Source: an uncultured Faecalibacterium sp. (GTDB taxonomy: Bacteria; Bacillota; Clostridia; Oscillospirales; Ruminococcaceae). From it: 64,000 nucleotides of DNA. Below the pieces are notes generated by a model. It was not told where the DNA came from and did no database searches. It worked only from the letters and a program-made list of their open reading frames with translations. The translations under genes were made by a program, and so were the position numbers. The stretch spans positions 1-64,000 of the forward strand of contig CALFLK010000017.1 of assembly GCA_937880095.1 (NCBI GenBank), in the 5' to 3' direction. This document shows positions 1 to 8,422 of this stretch, one piece after another; the stretch's first letter is position 1; each line of letters opens with the position of its first letter.

Positions 1-55
1 GTTGTCAGCAGCCCGTTTCACGGTCTGCGTGTAGTTCCTTGTAAACTGACCTAAA

Positions 56-67
56 CTACATTTGTAG
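56..67. promoter_or_regulatory. BlaI-type operator-like palindrome
   Basis: CTACATTTGTAG is a perfect 12-base palindrome lying just upstream of the blaI-like frame. Operators of the BlaI/MecI family have a TACA-N2-TGTA core, which this matches, so it is probably the autoregulatory site. The assignment rests on the motif and its position only. Confidence 0.5.
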
Positions 68-82
68 CAACAGGAGGTTTCC

Positions 83-460
83 ATGAAATGATTACCGGAT
101 GCGGAGTTGGAAGTGATGAAAGCGCTGTGGAATACAGGCGCAAACACCATGCGCTCCACATTGGAAGAACAGCTTGTACCGTTTGGCTGGGCGACCAATA
201 CCATCAATACTTATCTGACACGTCTGGAGAAAAAAGGTTTCGTATCTGTAGAACGTGACCGACGGGGAAACCGCTATACGCCGCAAATCAGCTGGGAGGA
301 CTATCAGAATTTTGATAGTCGGGCGGTATTGAAACAGCTGTACGGCAGTCCTCGAAATTTTGTAGCGGCGCTGGCACGCAACGGCATCAAGCGGGAAGAA
401 CTGGATCAGCTGCGTTCGCTTTTGGATGAGCTGGACGAAGCGACAGACCAGAAAAAATAA
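83..460 (+). pseudogene. BlaI/MecI-family repressor, nonsense codon at position 3
   Basis: The frame encodes a winged-helix repressor of the BlaI/MecI/CopY type, which normally controls a beta-lactamase or M56 peptidase locus. Visible family features are LPDAELEVMKALW at the N-terminus, TINTYLTRLEKKGFVSVER in the wing region and a short helical C-terminus. The natural start is ATG at 83, with an AGGAGG-type site at about 72-77, but the third codon is TGA (89-91). The stop is one C-to-T change from CGA (Arg). A TTG at 107 could restart translation in frame and would give 117 residues lacking the first helix turn, without a good ribosome site. An operator-like palindrome sits at 56-67. It is probably inactive, although reinitiation cannot be excluded. 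Confidence 0.7.
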
Positions 461-524
461 AATCATTTAGGGGTACGACATAGGAAACGGCTGCACCACG
501 GTACGCAGGAAAGGAGATGGCTTT

Positions 525-1688
525 ATGGAAAGACTCAGTACGCCTTTTTCAACCCGGTTGTCCGGTAACGCAAAGGAAAACGAGCTTCGGCTGCGCAACA
601 TTTTCCAATGAAAGAAAAAGCGCCCACCGCTTTTGGTTTTCGGAGTGCTGGTGCTGCTTTGTATTGGATGCGGCAGTCTGATTGCTTGCAAGGTAGAAAA
701 TACACCGCAGACACCCCCAAAGCAGGATATTATAGAACCTGCAATGCATCCGGATGCACCGCAGGAAGATGCAGTCAATGCGGATACTGCGTGCTATGCA
801 GATGGATGGCTGTCGTTTGCGTATCCGCCTGCGTGGGAGCTAAAGCAAACCCATGATGATTTGGGTTTGGCGTGGGCAGAGTTTACGGATTCAGAAATGC
901 CGGAATTTTGTGTTATGCGCTACGGCACGCAGCGGGCAGACGAGCGTGTAGATGAGAAACTGACCAAAGCAGAATGGCGTGCCCGGTATTCAGAAGATTA
1001 TGAGGATGTTGTGCTGCAGGAGCATCAGGAAATCACGCTGGATGACAGAAGCTGGGATTCTTGGCGATGCACTTATACGCTGAAGAATCAACCTGTTACA
1101 GAATAGTATGTGGAGCAGCTGGGCGCACCGTGGACGGATATCAACTTTACCTTCCGCTGCCCGACCGAAGCATGGGAAAATTACGGGCAGACCTTCCAAA
1201 CGGTTTTGGATTCTGTCCATTGTAAATTGCGTAAAGACCCTGCTGGGGATGCGGCAAAGATTGGCTATGAAGATACATGGGGCAGTATTTCGATCACACT
1301 GCCGCAGACATATTTTGCGGGAGATGCGGAACAATGGGTCACACCGATTTCCGAACAGAATGGCAGTACAAGCGGACTGCACATTGGCGGCATCGGAAAG
1401 AGCTATCTGGAGCTTTGGCATGAGCCGGACCATGTGGAATATTATCCGTTGAAAAGCGAGGAGATTTTGAATTTCCCCGGACCTGACGGAAAAGCGTGGC
1501 ATATATTCCGCCGCCAGAAAGAGAAAAATTTCAGCGAAGGATGCGAGTACTATACATTCCGGCTGGCAGATGCAGATGGAAATGTGGAGCACCTCATTGG
1601 TGACGCAGTATTTGAAGCTGCGGAATCGGAAAGCGGACTGGAAATCATCCAGAGCATCCTGAAAAGCGTGCAGCTTACGGTAAAATGA
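525..1688 (+). pseudogene. Broken membrane protein, possible C-terminal remnant of a BlaR1/M56 sensor
   Basis: One reading frame runs from ATG 525 (GGAAAGGAG site about 8 bases upstream) to the TGA at 1686-1688, and would encode about 387 residues. It is cut by TGA at 609-611 (codon 29) and TAG at 1104-1106 (codon 194). The start segment STRLSGNAKENELRLRN, followed by a single membrane helix (PPLLVFGVLVLLCIGCGS) and a hydrophilic outer domain, resembles the junction after the peptidase domain in BlaR1-like M56 proteins. No HExxH peptidase part is present. Its place just after the blaI-like frame supports this reading. The part after the TAG (1110-1688) stays open for 192 codons. The assignment to M56 is an inference; the two stops are seen directly. 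Confidence 0.6.
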
Positions 1689-1819
1689 GCCGACAGAAGC
1701 CCGCTGTGAGAAAAAGAGTTTACATTCCGACGCAAAGCGGCTACAATAAAGCAGAACGGCCTGTTCTGAGCAACACGCCGAAACCAGAAAAGCGGAGGAA
1801 TCATTATGTTGACTTTTGA
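1685..1819 (+). CDS. Possible 44-residue basic protein
   Basis: ATG at 1685 overlaps the stop of the preceding broken frame by an ATGA, an arrangement typical of translational coupling. The 44-residue product is basic and low in hydrophobic residues (starts MSRQKPAVRKRVYIP). It overlaps the next ORF by 14 bases. No family is recognised, and the coupling to a broken gene makes its expression doubtful. Confidence 0.25.
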   Translation: MSRQKPAVRKRVYIPTQSGYNKAERPVLSNTPKPEKRRNHYVDF

Positions 1820-1991
1820 ACAGGCAGAAGCAATGCTGACACCGCAGCAGCGCAGTGAGCTGGCGCGTGTCGTGCTGGAAGACGCATTGCTACCGGACGC
1901 AATGTCCGAGGAACAGCGGGTATTCTGCATGGGCTTGGAAGCGTACTGCGAGTACGAGTGCCGTGCAGATGTTGAGAAGTATCTGCTGTAA
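1806..1991 (+). CDS. Small acidic hypothetical protein (61 aa)
   Basis: This short ORF starts at ATG 1806 behind a GCGGAGG site (about 1793-1799) and ends just before a strong terminator, so it is a plausible last gene of the first transcript. The product is acidic and predicted helical (LTFEQAEAMLTPQQRSELAR), with three Cys residues near its centre and C-terminus and no signal peptide or membrane helix. It resembles no family I can name. Confidence 0.45.
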   Translation: MLTFEQAEAMLTPQQRSELARVVLEDALLPDAMSEEQRVFCMGLEAYCEYECRADVEKYLL

Positions 1992-2004
1992 GGTGGTATC
2001 ACAT

Positions 2005-2046
2005 AAAAAGAGCAGCACAGGCGAGAAAGTCTGCGCTGCTCTTTTT
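2005..2046 (+). terminator. Rho-independent terminator
   Basis: The arms AAAAAGAGCAGC and GCTGCTCTTTTT form a stem around a loop of about 18 bases, ending in a T run. It closes the broken blaI/M56 transcript and its small ORFs. Confidence 0.8.
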
Positions 2047-2258
2047 CTATGTACAGCTGTCGTTTTGAATGTGGGTTAGTAAGATGCAAAAGAGAGTTGG
2101 TGGTTATACCCAGAATGTGATATGGCACAAAACTGCTATTATTCCATGCGGCAAAACGGAAAAGTCCAGATACCCTCTGATTTTGATATGGACAAAATCG
2201 GGGGAACTGCGTATGATGGAATAAAAGCTATGCTGATACGGAAAAGGAGGTCGTTCTT

Positions 2259-2840
2259 ATGAAAAAATGGAATCGATGTACCTTAGTGGGAGCCGCACTG
2301 GTCGTGTCGGCTGCATTGCTGGTTGGCTGCACAGTACCGGAATCCGAATCCAATGTGCCGCCTGCGGAAACCCATACCCCTGCGCCAACGCAGGAAACGG
2401 CAACGGCAGAGCCGCAGCAAAGCCCGGAACCAACCCCGGCGGCTACAACCGACCCGGCACAGGAAGCCGCAAAGCAGATCACAGCACAGTTGGATCGAAT
2501 GTCCGGCTGGGGAACCGGAACCGCAGGCTCAACGCTGTCCAGCGCAGATGCAGCATATCGGCTGATTGTGTGCTGTGACGAAAACAATGCGGAAGAACTG
2601 GATGTAGAAGTCATGAAAGCTGCAGTGGCGGAGTGGCTGGCAGGTATACCGGAAGAATTCCATCCGGACATGAAGGAAAACTGGCAGACGGTTATTTATA
2701 TGGGAACAAGTATTCTGGCGCAGGATGAGTATGCCATGACGCTACTGTCCGATTTGGAGTGTACCCCCATTGAATCGGAAACCGCAGAGAAAAACTGGAC
2801 CTGTTTCTGTCAGGCGGCAAATGCAGTACTGGCACAGTAA
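2259..2840 (+). CDS. Predicted lipoprotein of unknown function
   Basis: The 193-residue product begins with a lipoprotein signal: MKKWNR, a hydrophobic stretch, then the lipobox LVGC with the lipidated Cys near residue 24. A Pro/Thr/Glu-rich linker of about 40 residues follows and would span the cell wall, then a helical domain of about 120 residues containing three further Cys. The start has a strong AAAGGAGG site at about 2241-2248. A second lipoprotein gene starts 44 bases downstream, so the two probably share a transcript. No conserved family is recognised. Confidence 0.75.
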   Translation: MKKWNRCTLVGAALVVSAALLVGCTVPESESNVPPAETHTPAPTQETATAEPQQSPEPTPAATTDPAQEAAKQITAQLDRMSGWGTGTAGSTLSSADAAYRLIVCCDENNAEELDVEVMKAAVAEWLAGIPEEFHPDMKENWQTVIYMGTSILAQDEYAMTLLSDLECTPIESETAEKNWTCFCQAANAVLAQ

Positions 2841-2884
2841 GAAACGAAACAGCTTACGCAATGATGTTTGAACAGGTGATTGAA

Positions 2885-3364
2885 ATGAAAAAACTAGCAG
2901 TCTTTGTTTTGGCAATAGTGACGGCACTGACCTTTGCGGGATGTTCCAAAACAGAAGAAACCACAACGAAAGTTTACTCGTTTCGTGGAGAAAACGAAGT
3001 ATGCAGCGTAAACAATGGCGTAATCGTGATTTCGCCCACAGCGGACGTCTTTTATGGAGGAAATCTGGAAGGCGTCGAAGGGGAGTTTACGGATCTTGTA
3101 TCCTGCACCACAACCTTTTATGTTTTAGTCGATGGGGAAAAGGAGACCCTTTTCAGCAATGTTGCAGTCGATCAGTCCGGCGGTACGCTTTCGTTTGACC
3201 AAGAAATCGGACAAATAAGCGGGGAGCATTTTATAAAAGATAAAAGCACAGCGTTGGAAAACAACCTTTATTTTGAATTGGAAACAACGGATAAAAACGG
3301 AACAACAAACAACTATCAGATTCCGATGGATGTGGTTGAAGTTACCAAAGACATAAGCAGATAA
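2885..3364 (+). CDS. Predicted small lipoprotein of unknown function
   Basis: Translation from ATG 2885 gives 159 residues with a clear lipoprotein signal: MKKLAVFVLAIVTALTFAGC, lipobox FAGC at residue 20. An upstream in-frame ATG at 2861 would put eight extra polar residues before the signal and is unlikely. The mature domain alternates short beta-strand-like stretches with turns, suggesting a small beta-sandwich. It follows another lipoprotein and precedes a terminator. The ribosome site (AGGTGA) is weak. No family is recognised. Confidence 0.7.
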   Translation: MKKLAVFVLAIVTALTFAGCSKTEETTTKVYSFRGENEVCSVNNGVIVISPTADVFYGGNLEGVEGEFTDLVSCTTTFYVLVDGEKETLFSNVAVDQSGGTLSFDQEIGQISGEHFIKDKSTALENNLYFELETTDKNGTTNNYQIPMDVVEVTKDISR

Positions 3365-3400
3365 TGCTGTGCGCAGTCTGCAGGATTTCATTGTAATCAT

Positions 3401-3451
3401 AAAAAGAGCCGCGGAGAAAAGGCAAAACCTTTCTCTACGGCTCTTTTGTTT
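3401..3451. terminator. Bidirectional terminator between convergent genes
   Basis: AAAAAGAGCCG pairs with CGGCTCTTTTG, and the inner GAGAAAAGG pairs with CCTTTCTC. A-rich and T-rich flanks let it serve both the lipoprotein transcript and the convergent Cys-rich gene at 3467-3757. Confidence 0.75.
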
Positions 3452-3466
3452 GCAGACATGGCGGGC

Positions 3467-3757
3467 TCAATCTTGCGTGCTGTGTTTTTCTTTGGCAAGC
3501 TCGGCAACCTGCGGAAACCGATCGAGAATATACTGGTATCCACCGGGCTGATGGGGGATGGTGCAGTTAGAGCAATCTTTAATGCCGGTTTCCGTATAGG
3601 TAAAGTTACCGCCGCACCGATTGCCCAGCGCGTACAGCGGGCAATAACAGAATAAACAATTAAACTGTGCGGGGTTCACTCCCTTGTGACAGGGGAAAAA
3701 CTCACAGCTATTATTGCAGAAAAAAGAATAGTGGGCAGTTTGTGCATTTTGCTCCAT
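3467..3757 (-). CDS. Cysteine-rich small domain protein
   Basis: This 96-residue protein matches the cysteine-rich small domain family (Pfam PF04071). The order of conserved motifs is CNNSCEFFPCHKG, FNCLFCYCPLY, NRCGG and GIKDCSNCTIPH, giving about ten Cys plus His residues suited to bind zinc or an iron-sulfur centre. In other bacteria the domain occurs alone or fused to cobalamin-related proteins, but its reaction is unknown and no cobalamin gene is seen here. It is monocistronic and convergent with the lipoprotein pair. The start ATG at 3757 has a GAGG-like site 8-10 bases upstream. Confidence 0.85.
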   Translation of the reverse strand: MEQNAQTAHYSFFCNNSCEFFPCHKGVNPAQFNCLFCYCPLYALGNRCGGNFTYTETGIKDCSNCTIPHQPGGYQYILDRFPQVAELAKEKHSTQD

Positions 3758-3950
3758 AAGGATGCCTCGCTTTCATAAAATGCAGAAAATATCCAAAATA
3801 AAGATAACGGGTCTTGCAAAAGAAGTCAAACGATATTGAAAAAACGATTTCTTAAAAATAACTTATTAGCGAAAATATTTTGTGACTCGTAGCAAAATTG
3901 AATTTTTTGTGAGGCAGGCATCGGCTCAAAAATAGCGAAAATACGACTTA

Positions 3951-3968
3951 TTGTGAACTTTTTGACAA
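3951..3968. promoter_or_regulatory. Upstream Rex-like operator
   Basis: TTGTGAACTTTTTGACAA has the 7-4-7 layout of redox repressor Rex sites (TTGTGAA-N4-TTCACAA) with one mismatch in the right arm. It lies about 68 bases upstream of the second site, which overlaps the adhE promoter. Confidence 0.6.
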
Positions 3969-4018
3969 AGTGAACAAAATAATCGTTTTTGCAGAATAAT
4001 CTTCGTGCTTTTCACATC

Positions 4019-4048
4019 TTGTTAAATTATTAACGCAAATGGTATACT
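4019..4048 (+). promoter_or_regulatory. adhE promoter with overlapping Rex operator
   Basis: TTGTTAAATTATTAACGC (4019-4036) matches the clostridial Rex operator TTGTTAA-N4-TTAACAA except at its last two positions. It contains the likely -35 (TTGTTA), and TATACT at 4043-4048 is the -10 at 18-base spacing. Rex binding would block RNA polymerase until NADH rises, which fits control of a fermentative alcohol dehydrogenase. Confidence 0.7.
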
Positions 4049-4132
4049 ATGGGCACACCAAGACACCAACTGCACAAAATCCGGTTACAAGAAGCCGGTA
4101 AGATGCAGTCATCAAATAGGAGGATTTTCCGT

Positions 4133-6763
4133 ATGGCAACGAAAAAGACCAATGAGCAGCCCGTAGCAGAGCAGCCCGTCGTTGATGAGAACGCAGTCGT
4201 GATCGATCAGCTGGTTGCTAACGCACAGACCGCACTGAAGGAGTTTTTGACTCTGGATCAGGACAAGATCGACGAGATCGTACACGCAATGGCACTGGCT
4301 GGTCTGGACCAGCACCAGGAGCTGGCTCGCATGGCAGTCGAAGAGACCGGCCGCGGCGTTTACGAAGATAAGGTCATCAAGAATATGTTTGCCACCGAGT
4401 ACATCTGGCACAACATCAAGAACGAAAAGACCGTTGGCATTCTGGATGAGAACGACATGGAAGGCTATGTGGAAGTTGCAGAGCCCGTTGGCGTTATCTG
4501 CGGTGTTACTCCTACCACCAACCCCACTTCTACTACTCTGTTCAAGAGCCTGATCGCTGTTAAGACCCGTAACCCCATCGTGTTCGCATTCCACCCCTCT
4601 GCACAGAAGTGCTCCTCTGAAGCTGCACGCATCGTTTACGAAGCAGCTGTCAAGGCTGGCGCTCCCAAGAACTGCATCCAGTGGATCGAGCACCCCTCCA
4701 TTCAGGCAACTCAGATGCTGATGAACCACCCCGGCGTTGCTACCATCCTGGCAACTGGTGGTCCTGGCATGGTTAAGTCCGCTTACAGCTGCGGCAAGCC
4801 TGCTCTGGGCGTTGGCCCCGGCAACGTGCCTTGCTACATCAACAAGAGCGCTGACCTGCATCGTGCTTGCACCGACCTGATGATGTCCAAGACTTTCGAT
4901 AACGGTATGATCTGCGCTTCTGAGCAGGCAGTTATCGTCGATAAGGAAATCGCTGATGAGTTCCGCGCATACATGACCGCTAACAACTGCTACTTCCTGA
5001 ACGAAGCAGAAGTGAAGAAGCTGAGCGACTACATGTTCCCGGACCCCAACGCTGGCGTTCGCGCTGTGCTGGTTGGTAAGAGCGCTAACTGGATTGCTGA
5101 GCAGGCAGGCCTGAAGGTTCCCGAAAAGACCAAGATCCTGCTGGCTCCGCTGCCCGAACCCTCTACCGAATATCCGCTGTCCAAGGAGAAGCTGAGCCCC
5201 GTGCTGGCATTCTTCACCTGCGAAAATCAGGAGCAGGGCTTCGAGTATGCTAACCGTATGCTGGAGCTGGGCGGTCTGGGTCACTCCGCTGTTATCCACA
5301 CCGGCGACAGCGAGATGGCTGATAACTACGGCGTCGCAATGCGCGTTGGCCGTATCATCGTAAACGCACCTTCTTCTCAGGGTGCTATCGGCGACATCTA
5401 CAACACCAATACTCCTTCTCTGACTCTGGGCTGCGGCAGCTACGGCAAGAACTCTGTTTCTCAGAACGTTTCTACCGTTAACCTGATCAACAAGAAGCGC
5501 ATCGCAAAACGGAGAGTGAATATGCAGTGGTTTAAGGTTCCGCCCAAGATCTACTTCGAGGAAGACTCTATCCAGTACCTGGAGAAGATGGAAGACATCT
5601 CTCGTGCATTCATCGTTACCGACCCCGTGATGGTCAAGCTGGGCAACGTGGATAAGATTCTGTACTACTTGCGCCGTCGCAACAATTACTGCCACAGCGA
5701 AATCTATGCAGACGTTGAGAGCGATCCGAGCGTAGAATGCATCATGCGTGGTGTGGAAGCTATGCGTAACTTCCAGCCCGACGTGATCATCGCAGTTGGC
5801 GGCGGCAGCGCAATGGACGCAGCAAAGGGTATGTGGCTGTTCTACGAGCATCCCGAAACCAGCTTCGACGGCCTGCGCCAGCGCTTCCTGGATATCCGTA
5901 AGCGTGCATTTAAGTTCCCCGCACTGGGCAAGAAGACCAAGATGGTCTGCATCCCCACCACTTCCGGTACCGGTAGTGAAGTTACCAGCTTCTCTGTCAT
6001 CACCGACAAGAAGAACGGCAACATCAAGTATCCTCTGGCTGACTACAGCCTGACCCCCGATGTGGCTATCATCGATCCTCAGTTCACCCGCAGCATGCCC
6101 CGTAGCATCGTTGCTGATACCGGTCTGGACGTTCTGACCCATGCAATCGAGGCTTATGTCTCTGTCATGGCAAGCGACTACACCGACGGTCTGGCTCTGC
6201 AGGCTATCGAGATGGTATTCCACTATCTGGAGGCTAGCTACAACGGCGATCCTCTGGCACGCGAGAAGATGCACAATGCATCCTGCATCGCTGGTATGGC
6301 ATTTACCAACGCATTCCTGGGCCTGAACCACTCCATGGCTCATAAGCTGGGCGGCGATTTCCACATTCCTCATGGTCGTGCAAACGCTATCCTGCTGCCT
6401 TACGTCATCAAGTACAACGCTACCAAGCCCACCAAGTTCGCATCCTTCCCCAAGTACAAGGAGTATGTGGCTGATCAGCGTTATGCTAAGATCGCATGGC
6501 GTTGCGGCCTGTGCAGCAAGGACACTCCCACCGAGCAGGCTGTTCAGTGCCTGATCGACGCAATCAAGAAGCTGATTGCTGCTACCGAGCGTCCCGCTTG
6601 CATCAAGGATTGCGGTATCTCTGAGGCTGACTTCCTGGCAAAGGTTGACGCACTGAGCTACAAGGCATTCGAGGACCAGTGCACCACTGCTAACCCGGTT
6701 TACCCGCTGGTTAGCGAGATCAAGGATCTGTTCCTGCAGGCTTACTACGGCGAGGAGAAGTAA
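4133..6763 (+). CDS. adhE: Bifunctional acetaldehyde-CoA/alcohol dehydrogenase
   Basis: AdhE reduces acetyl-CoA to acetaldehyde and then to ethanol, reoxidising two NADH during fermentation. It assembles into long cytoplasmic filaments (spirosomes). From ATG 4133, which has an AGGAGG site at 4119-4124, the product is 876 residues, the usual family length. Residues 1 to about 450 form the aldehyde dehydrogenase domain, with the catalytic Cys at about residue 261 in FDNGMICASEQ. From about residue 464 (MQWFKVPPKIYF) comes the iron-dependent alcohol dehydrogenase, with GGGSAMDAAKG for NADH binding and metal ligands in DTGLDVLTHAIEAY, LNHSMAHKLGG and HIPHGRANA. Codon use suggests high expression. 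Two Rex-like operators precede it. Upstream in-frame codons back to 4049 have no ribosome site. Confidence 0.97.
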   Translation: MATKKTNEQPVAEQPVVDENAVVIDQLVANAQTALKEFLTLDQDKIDEIVHAMALAGLDQHQELARMAVEETGRGVYEDKVIKNMFATEYIWHNIKNEKTVGILDENDMEGYVEVAEPVGVICGVTPTTNPTSTTLFKSLIAVKTRNPIVFAFHPSAQKCSSEAARIVYEAAVKAGAPKNCIQWIEHPSIQATQMLMNHPGVATILATGGPGMVKSAYSCGKPALGVGPGNVPCYINKSADLHRACTDLMMSKTFDNGMICASEQAVIVDKEIADEFRAYMTANNCYFLNEAEVKKLSDYMFPDPNAGVRAVLVGKSANWIAEQAGLKVPEKTKILLAPLPEPSTEYPLSKEKLSPVLAFFTCENQEQGFEYANRMLELGGLGHSAVIHTGDSEMADNYGVAMRVGRIIVNAPSSQGAIGDIYNTNTPSLTLGCGSYGKNSVSQNVSTVNLINKKRIAKRRVNMQWFKVPPKIYFEEDSIQYLEKMEDISRAFIVTDPVMVKLGNVDKILYYLRRRNNYCHSEIYADVESDPSVECIMRGVEAMRNFQPDVIIAVGGGSAMDAAKGMWLFYEHPETSFDGLRQRFLDIRKRAFKFPALGKKTKMVCIPTTSGTGSEVTSFSVITDKKNGNIKYPLADYSLTPDVAIIDPQFTRSMPRSIVADTGLDVLTHAIEAYVSVMASDYTDGLALQAIEMVFHYLEASYNGDPLAREKMHNASCIAGMAFTNAFLGLNHSMAHKLGGDFHIPHGRANAILLPYVIKYNATKPTKFASFPKYKEYVADQRYAKIAWRCGLCSKDTPTEQAVQCLIDAIKKLIAATERPACIKDCGISEADFLAKVDALSYKAFEDQCTTANPVYPLVSEIKDLFLQAYYGEEK

Positions 6764-6836
6764 TCCTGTCGGAAGTGGCTCCGATAAAATGAGTGTTCCC
6801 TAAACAGATATAGAGAACAGATTTACTCCAATATAC

Positions 6837-6872
6837 AAAACCGGCGTGGCTTTTGGGCTGCGCCGGTTTTGT
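6837..6872 (+). terminator. Terminator after adhE
   Basis: AAAACCGGCG and CGCCGGTTTT form a ten-base-pair stem with a loop of about 14 bases, followed by a short T-rich tail. adhE is therefore probably monocistronic. Confidence 0.8.
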
Positions 6873-6896
6873 CATATCCGGAAATCGGTAGATGCG

Positions 6897-6925
6897 TTGC
6901 GTTTGGTGCGCGAAAGTTCTATAAT
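6897..6925 (+). promoter_or_regulatory. Sigma-A-type promoter for the amidohydrolase gene
   Basis: TTGCGT (6897-6902) and a perfect TATAAT (6920-6925) are 17 bases apart, and the start codon lies 48 bases downstream of the -10. Confidence 0.7.
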
Positions 6926-6972
6926 GACAAAAAAGACGCTTTGCGGTGGAAAAGCAAAAGGAGGAATTTTGT

Positions 6973-8253
6973 ATGAAGGTAGCTTATAAAAACGGAATCC
7001 TGCTGGATGGCAGCGAAAATATGACACCTCAGACCGGCAAAAGCGTGCTGGTGGAAAATGAAACCATTACGGCAATCGTGGACGACGGCGCAGACCTGAC
7101 CGGTTACGAAGTGGAAGATTTACAGGGGCAGTATTTGATGCCGGGTATGGTGAATATGCATGTACATATTCCCTCCAGCGGCAAGCCCAGCAAAAAGCCC
7201 AAGGACCCGAAAAAGACAGTGAAGCTGGTTACGGCAAACAAGTTGACCCGCAAAATCATCGAATATCTGTACAAGAGCTTTGGACGTACAGAACTGTTCA
7301 GCGGTGTGACCACGCTGCGCACCATGGGTGGTGTGGAAAACTACGATACCTGGCTGCGCAATAAAATCAATGCAGGCGAAGCCGACGGTCCGCGCATTTT
7401 GGCAAGCAATATGGCAGTTTCGGTACCGGGCGGTCATATGGCAGGTTCGCTGGCTTATGAAGCAACTACACCGGAACAGGCAGCAGATTTTGTGCGGAAA
7501 ATTGCCAAGGATCAGCCGGATGTCATCAAGCTGATGATTACCGGCGGCGTACTGGATGCAACCGAGCGCGGTGAGCCGGGTGTGCTGCGGATGCAGCCGG
7601 AGTTGGTGAAAGCTGCTTGCGATACCGCGCACGAGCTGGGACTGAAGGTGGCTGCTCATGTGGAAAGCCCCGAAGGTGTGCGGGTTGCACTGGAAAACGG
7701 AGTGGACACCATCGAACACGGCGCAAAGCCGGATGATGAAATCTTGGATTTGTTCCGGGAAAAGCACGCAGTTCATGTGGCAACTTTGTCACCGGCACTG
7801 CCCTTTGCACTGTTTGACCGCTCGGTCAGCTATTGCAGCGAGATGGCACAGTACAACGGCAAAATTGTGTTTGACGGTATTGTGGAATGTGCCAAGCAGT
7901 GCTTGGCGGCAGATATCCCTGTCGGTCTGGGAACCGATACCGGATGCCCGTTTATTACGCACTACGATATGTGGCGTGAGCTGTACTGGTTCCATAAGTA
8001 TTGCGGCGTGACCAATGCGTTTGCGCTGTACAGTGGTACCAAGCATAATGCAGAGCTGTTGGGTCTGGGCGATGTGACCGGCAGCATCGAGCCGGGCAAG
8101 TGTGCCGACATGATTGTAACGCGGGAAAATCCGCTGGAGAATTTGCAAGCACTGCGCAGGCTGGAAATGGTGGTTGCACGCGGTAAACGCTACCATCAGC
8201 CCAAGGTAAAGAAGATGCCGGAGGCGGAGCGTGAGTTAGATCGCTTCTTGTAA
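6973..8253 (+). CDS. Metal-dependent amidohydrolase (imidazolonepropionase/prolidase-like)
   Basis: The 426-residue cytoplasmic protein belongs to the amidohydrolase superfamily, which hydrolyses cyclic amides or amino-acid amides at one or two metal ions in a TIM barrel. Visible features are the N-terminal beta-sandwich, the metal motif MVNMHVHIP (HxH), the Lys region DVIKLMITGG, the His pairs AAHVESPEG and DTIEHGAKPD, the catalytic Asp in GLGTDTGCPF, and the closing GSIEPGKCADMIVT. This layout is nearest to the imidazolonepropionase-like and Xaa-Pro dipeptidase-like groups, but no histidine-degradation genes are nearby, so the substrate is unknown. ATG 6973 with AGGAGG just upstream is chosen over the in-frame ATG at 6946. 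Confidence 0.85.
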   Translation: MKVAYKNGILLDGSENMTPQTGKSVLVENETITAIVDDGADLTGYEVEDLQGQYLMPGMVNMHVHIPSSGKPSKKPKDPKKTVKLVTANKLTRKIIEYLYKSFGRTELFSGVTTLRTMGGVENYDTWLRNKINAGEADGPRILASNMAVSVPGGHMAGSLAYEATTPEQAADFVRKIAKDQPDVIKLMITGGVLDATERGEPGVLRMQPELVKAACDTAHELGLKVAAHVESPEGVRVALENGVDTIEHGAKPDDEILDLFREKHAVHVATLSPALPFALFDRSVSYCSEMAQYNGKIVFDGIVECAKQCLAADIPVGLGTDTGCPFITHYDMWRELYWFHKYCGVTNAFALYSGTKHNAELLGLGDVTGSIEPGKCADMIVTRENPLENLQALRRLEMVVARGKRYHQPKVKKMPEAERELDRFL

Positions 8254-8361
8254 AAAGAGTGTGGGTTGGTCTGGAATTGGTAAATAATGACTATGATTTG
8301 TAGTTTCTGACGTAGATTATACAAAAATGCTGCACAGATCCATGACAAAAACGAAACGAAA

Positions 8362-8390
8362 TTGATTTCAGACCGGATTGCTGGTAAAAT
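8362..8390 (+). promoter_or_regulatory. Promoter upstream of the cysteine-desulfidase-like gene
   Basis: TTGATT (8362-8367) and TAAAAT (8385-8390) are spaced by 17 bases, placing transcription start about 25 bases before the start codon at 8423. Confidence 0.6.
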
Positions 8391-8422
8391 CTAAAGAAAA
8401 AAGCATAGCGGAGGAAGGGAAT

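Larger units (their letters stand above)
3758..4132. other. A+T-rich regulatory region upstream of adhE
   Basis: This 375-base region separates the divergent Cys-rich gene and adhE. It holds two Rex-like operators (3951-3968 and 4019-4036), the adhE promoter, and an untranslated leader of about 80 bases with a weak CCGG-stem hairpin at 4081-4098. The remainder is A+T-rich with no ORF. The promoter for the Cys-rich gene must lie at its left end but I cannot place it. Confidence 0.6.

Noticed and set aside
2122..2262. A 46-codon ORF ending in an ATGA overlap with the lipoprotein at 2259
   Set aside because: The product has no recognisable pattern and no ribosome site precedes its ATG; the overlap alone is not enough.
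4112..6373. A 753-codon open frame antisense to adhE
   Set aside because: It is a codon-bias shadow of a strongly biased gene: low-complexity His/Val/Leu-rich translation, no ribosome site, no domain. The sense frame is unmistakable AdhE.
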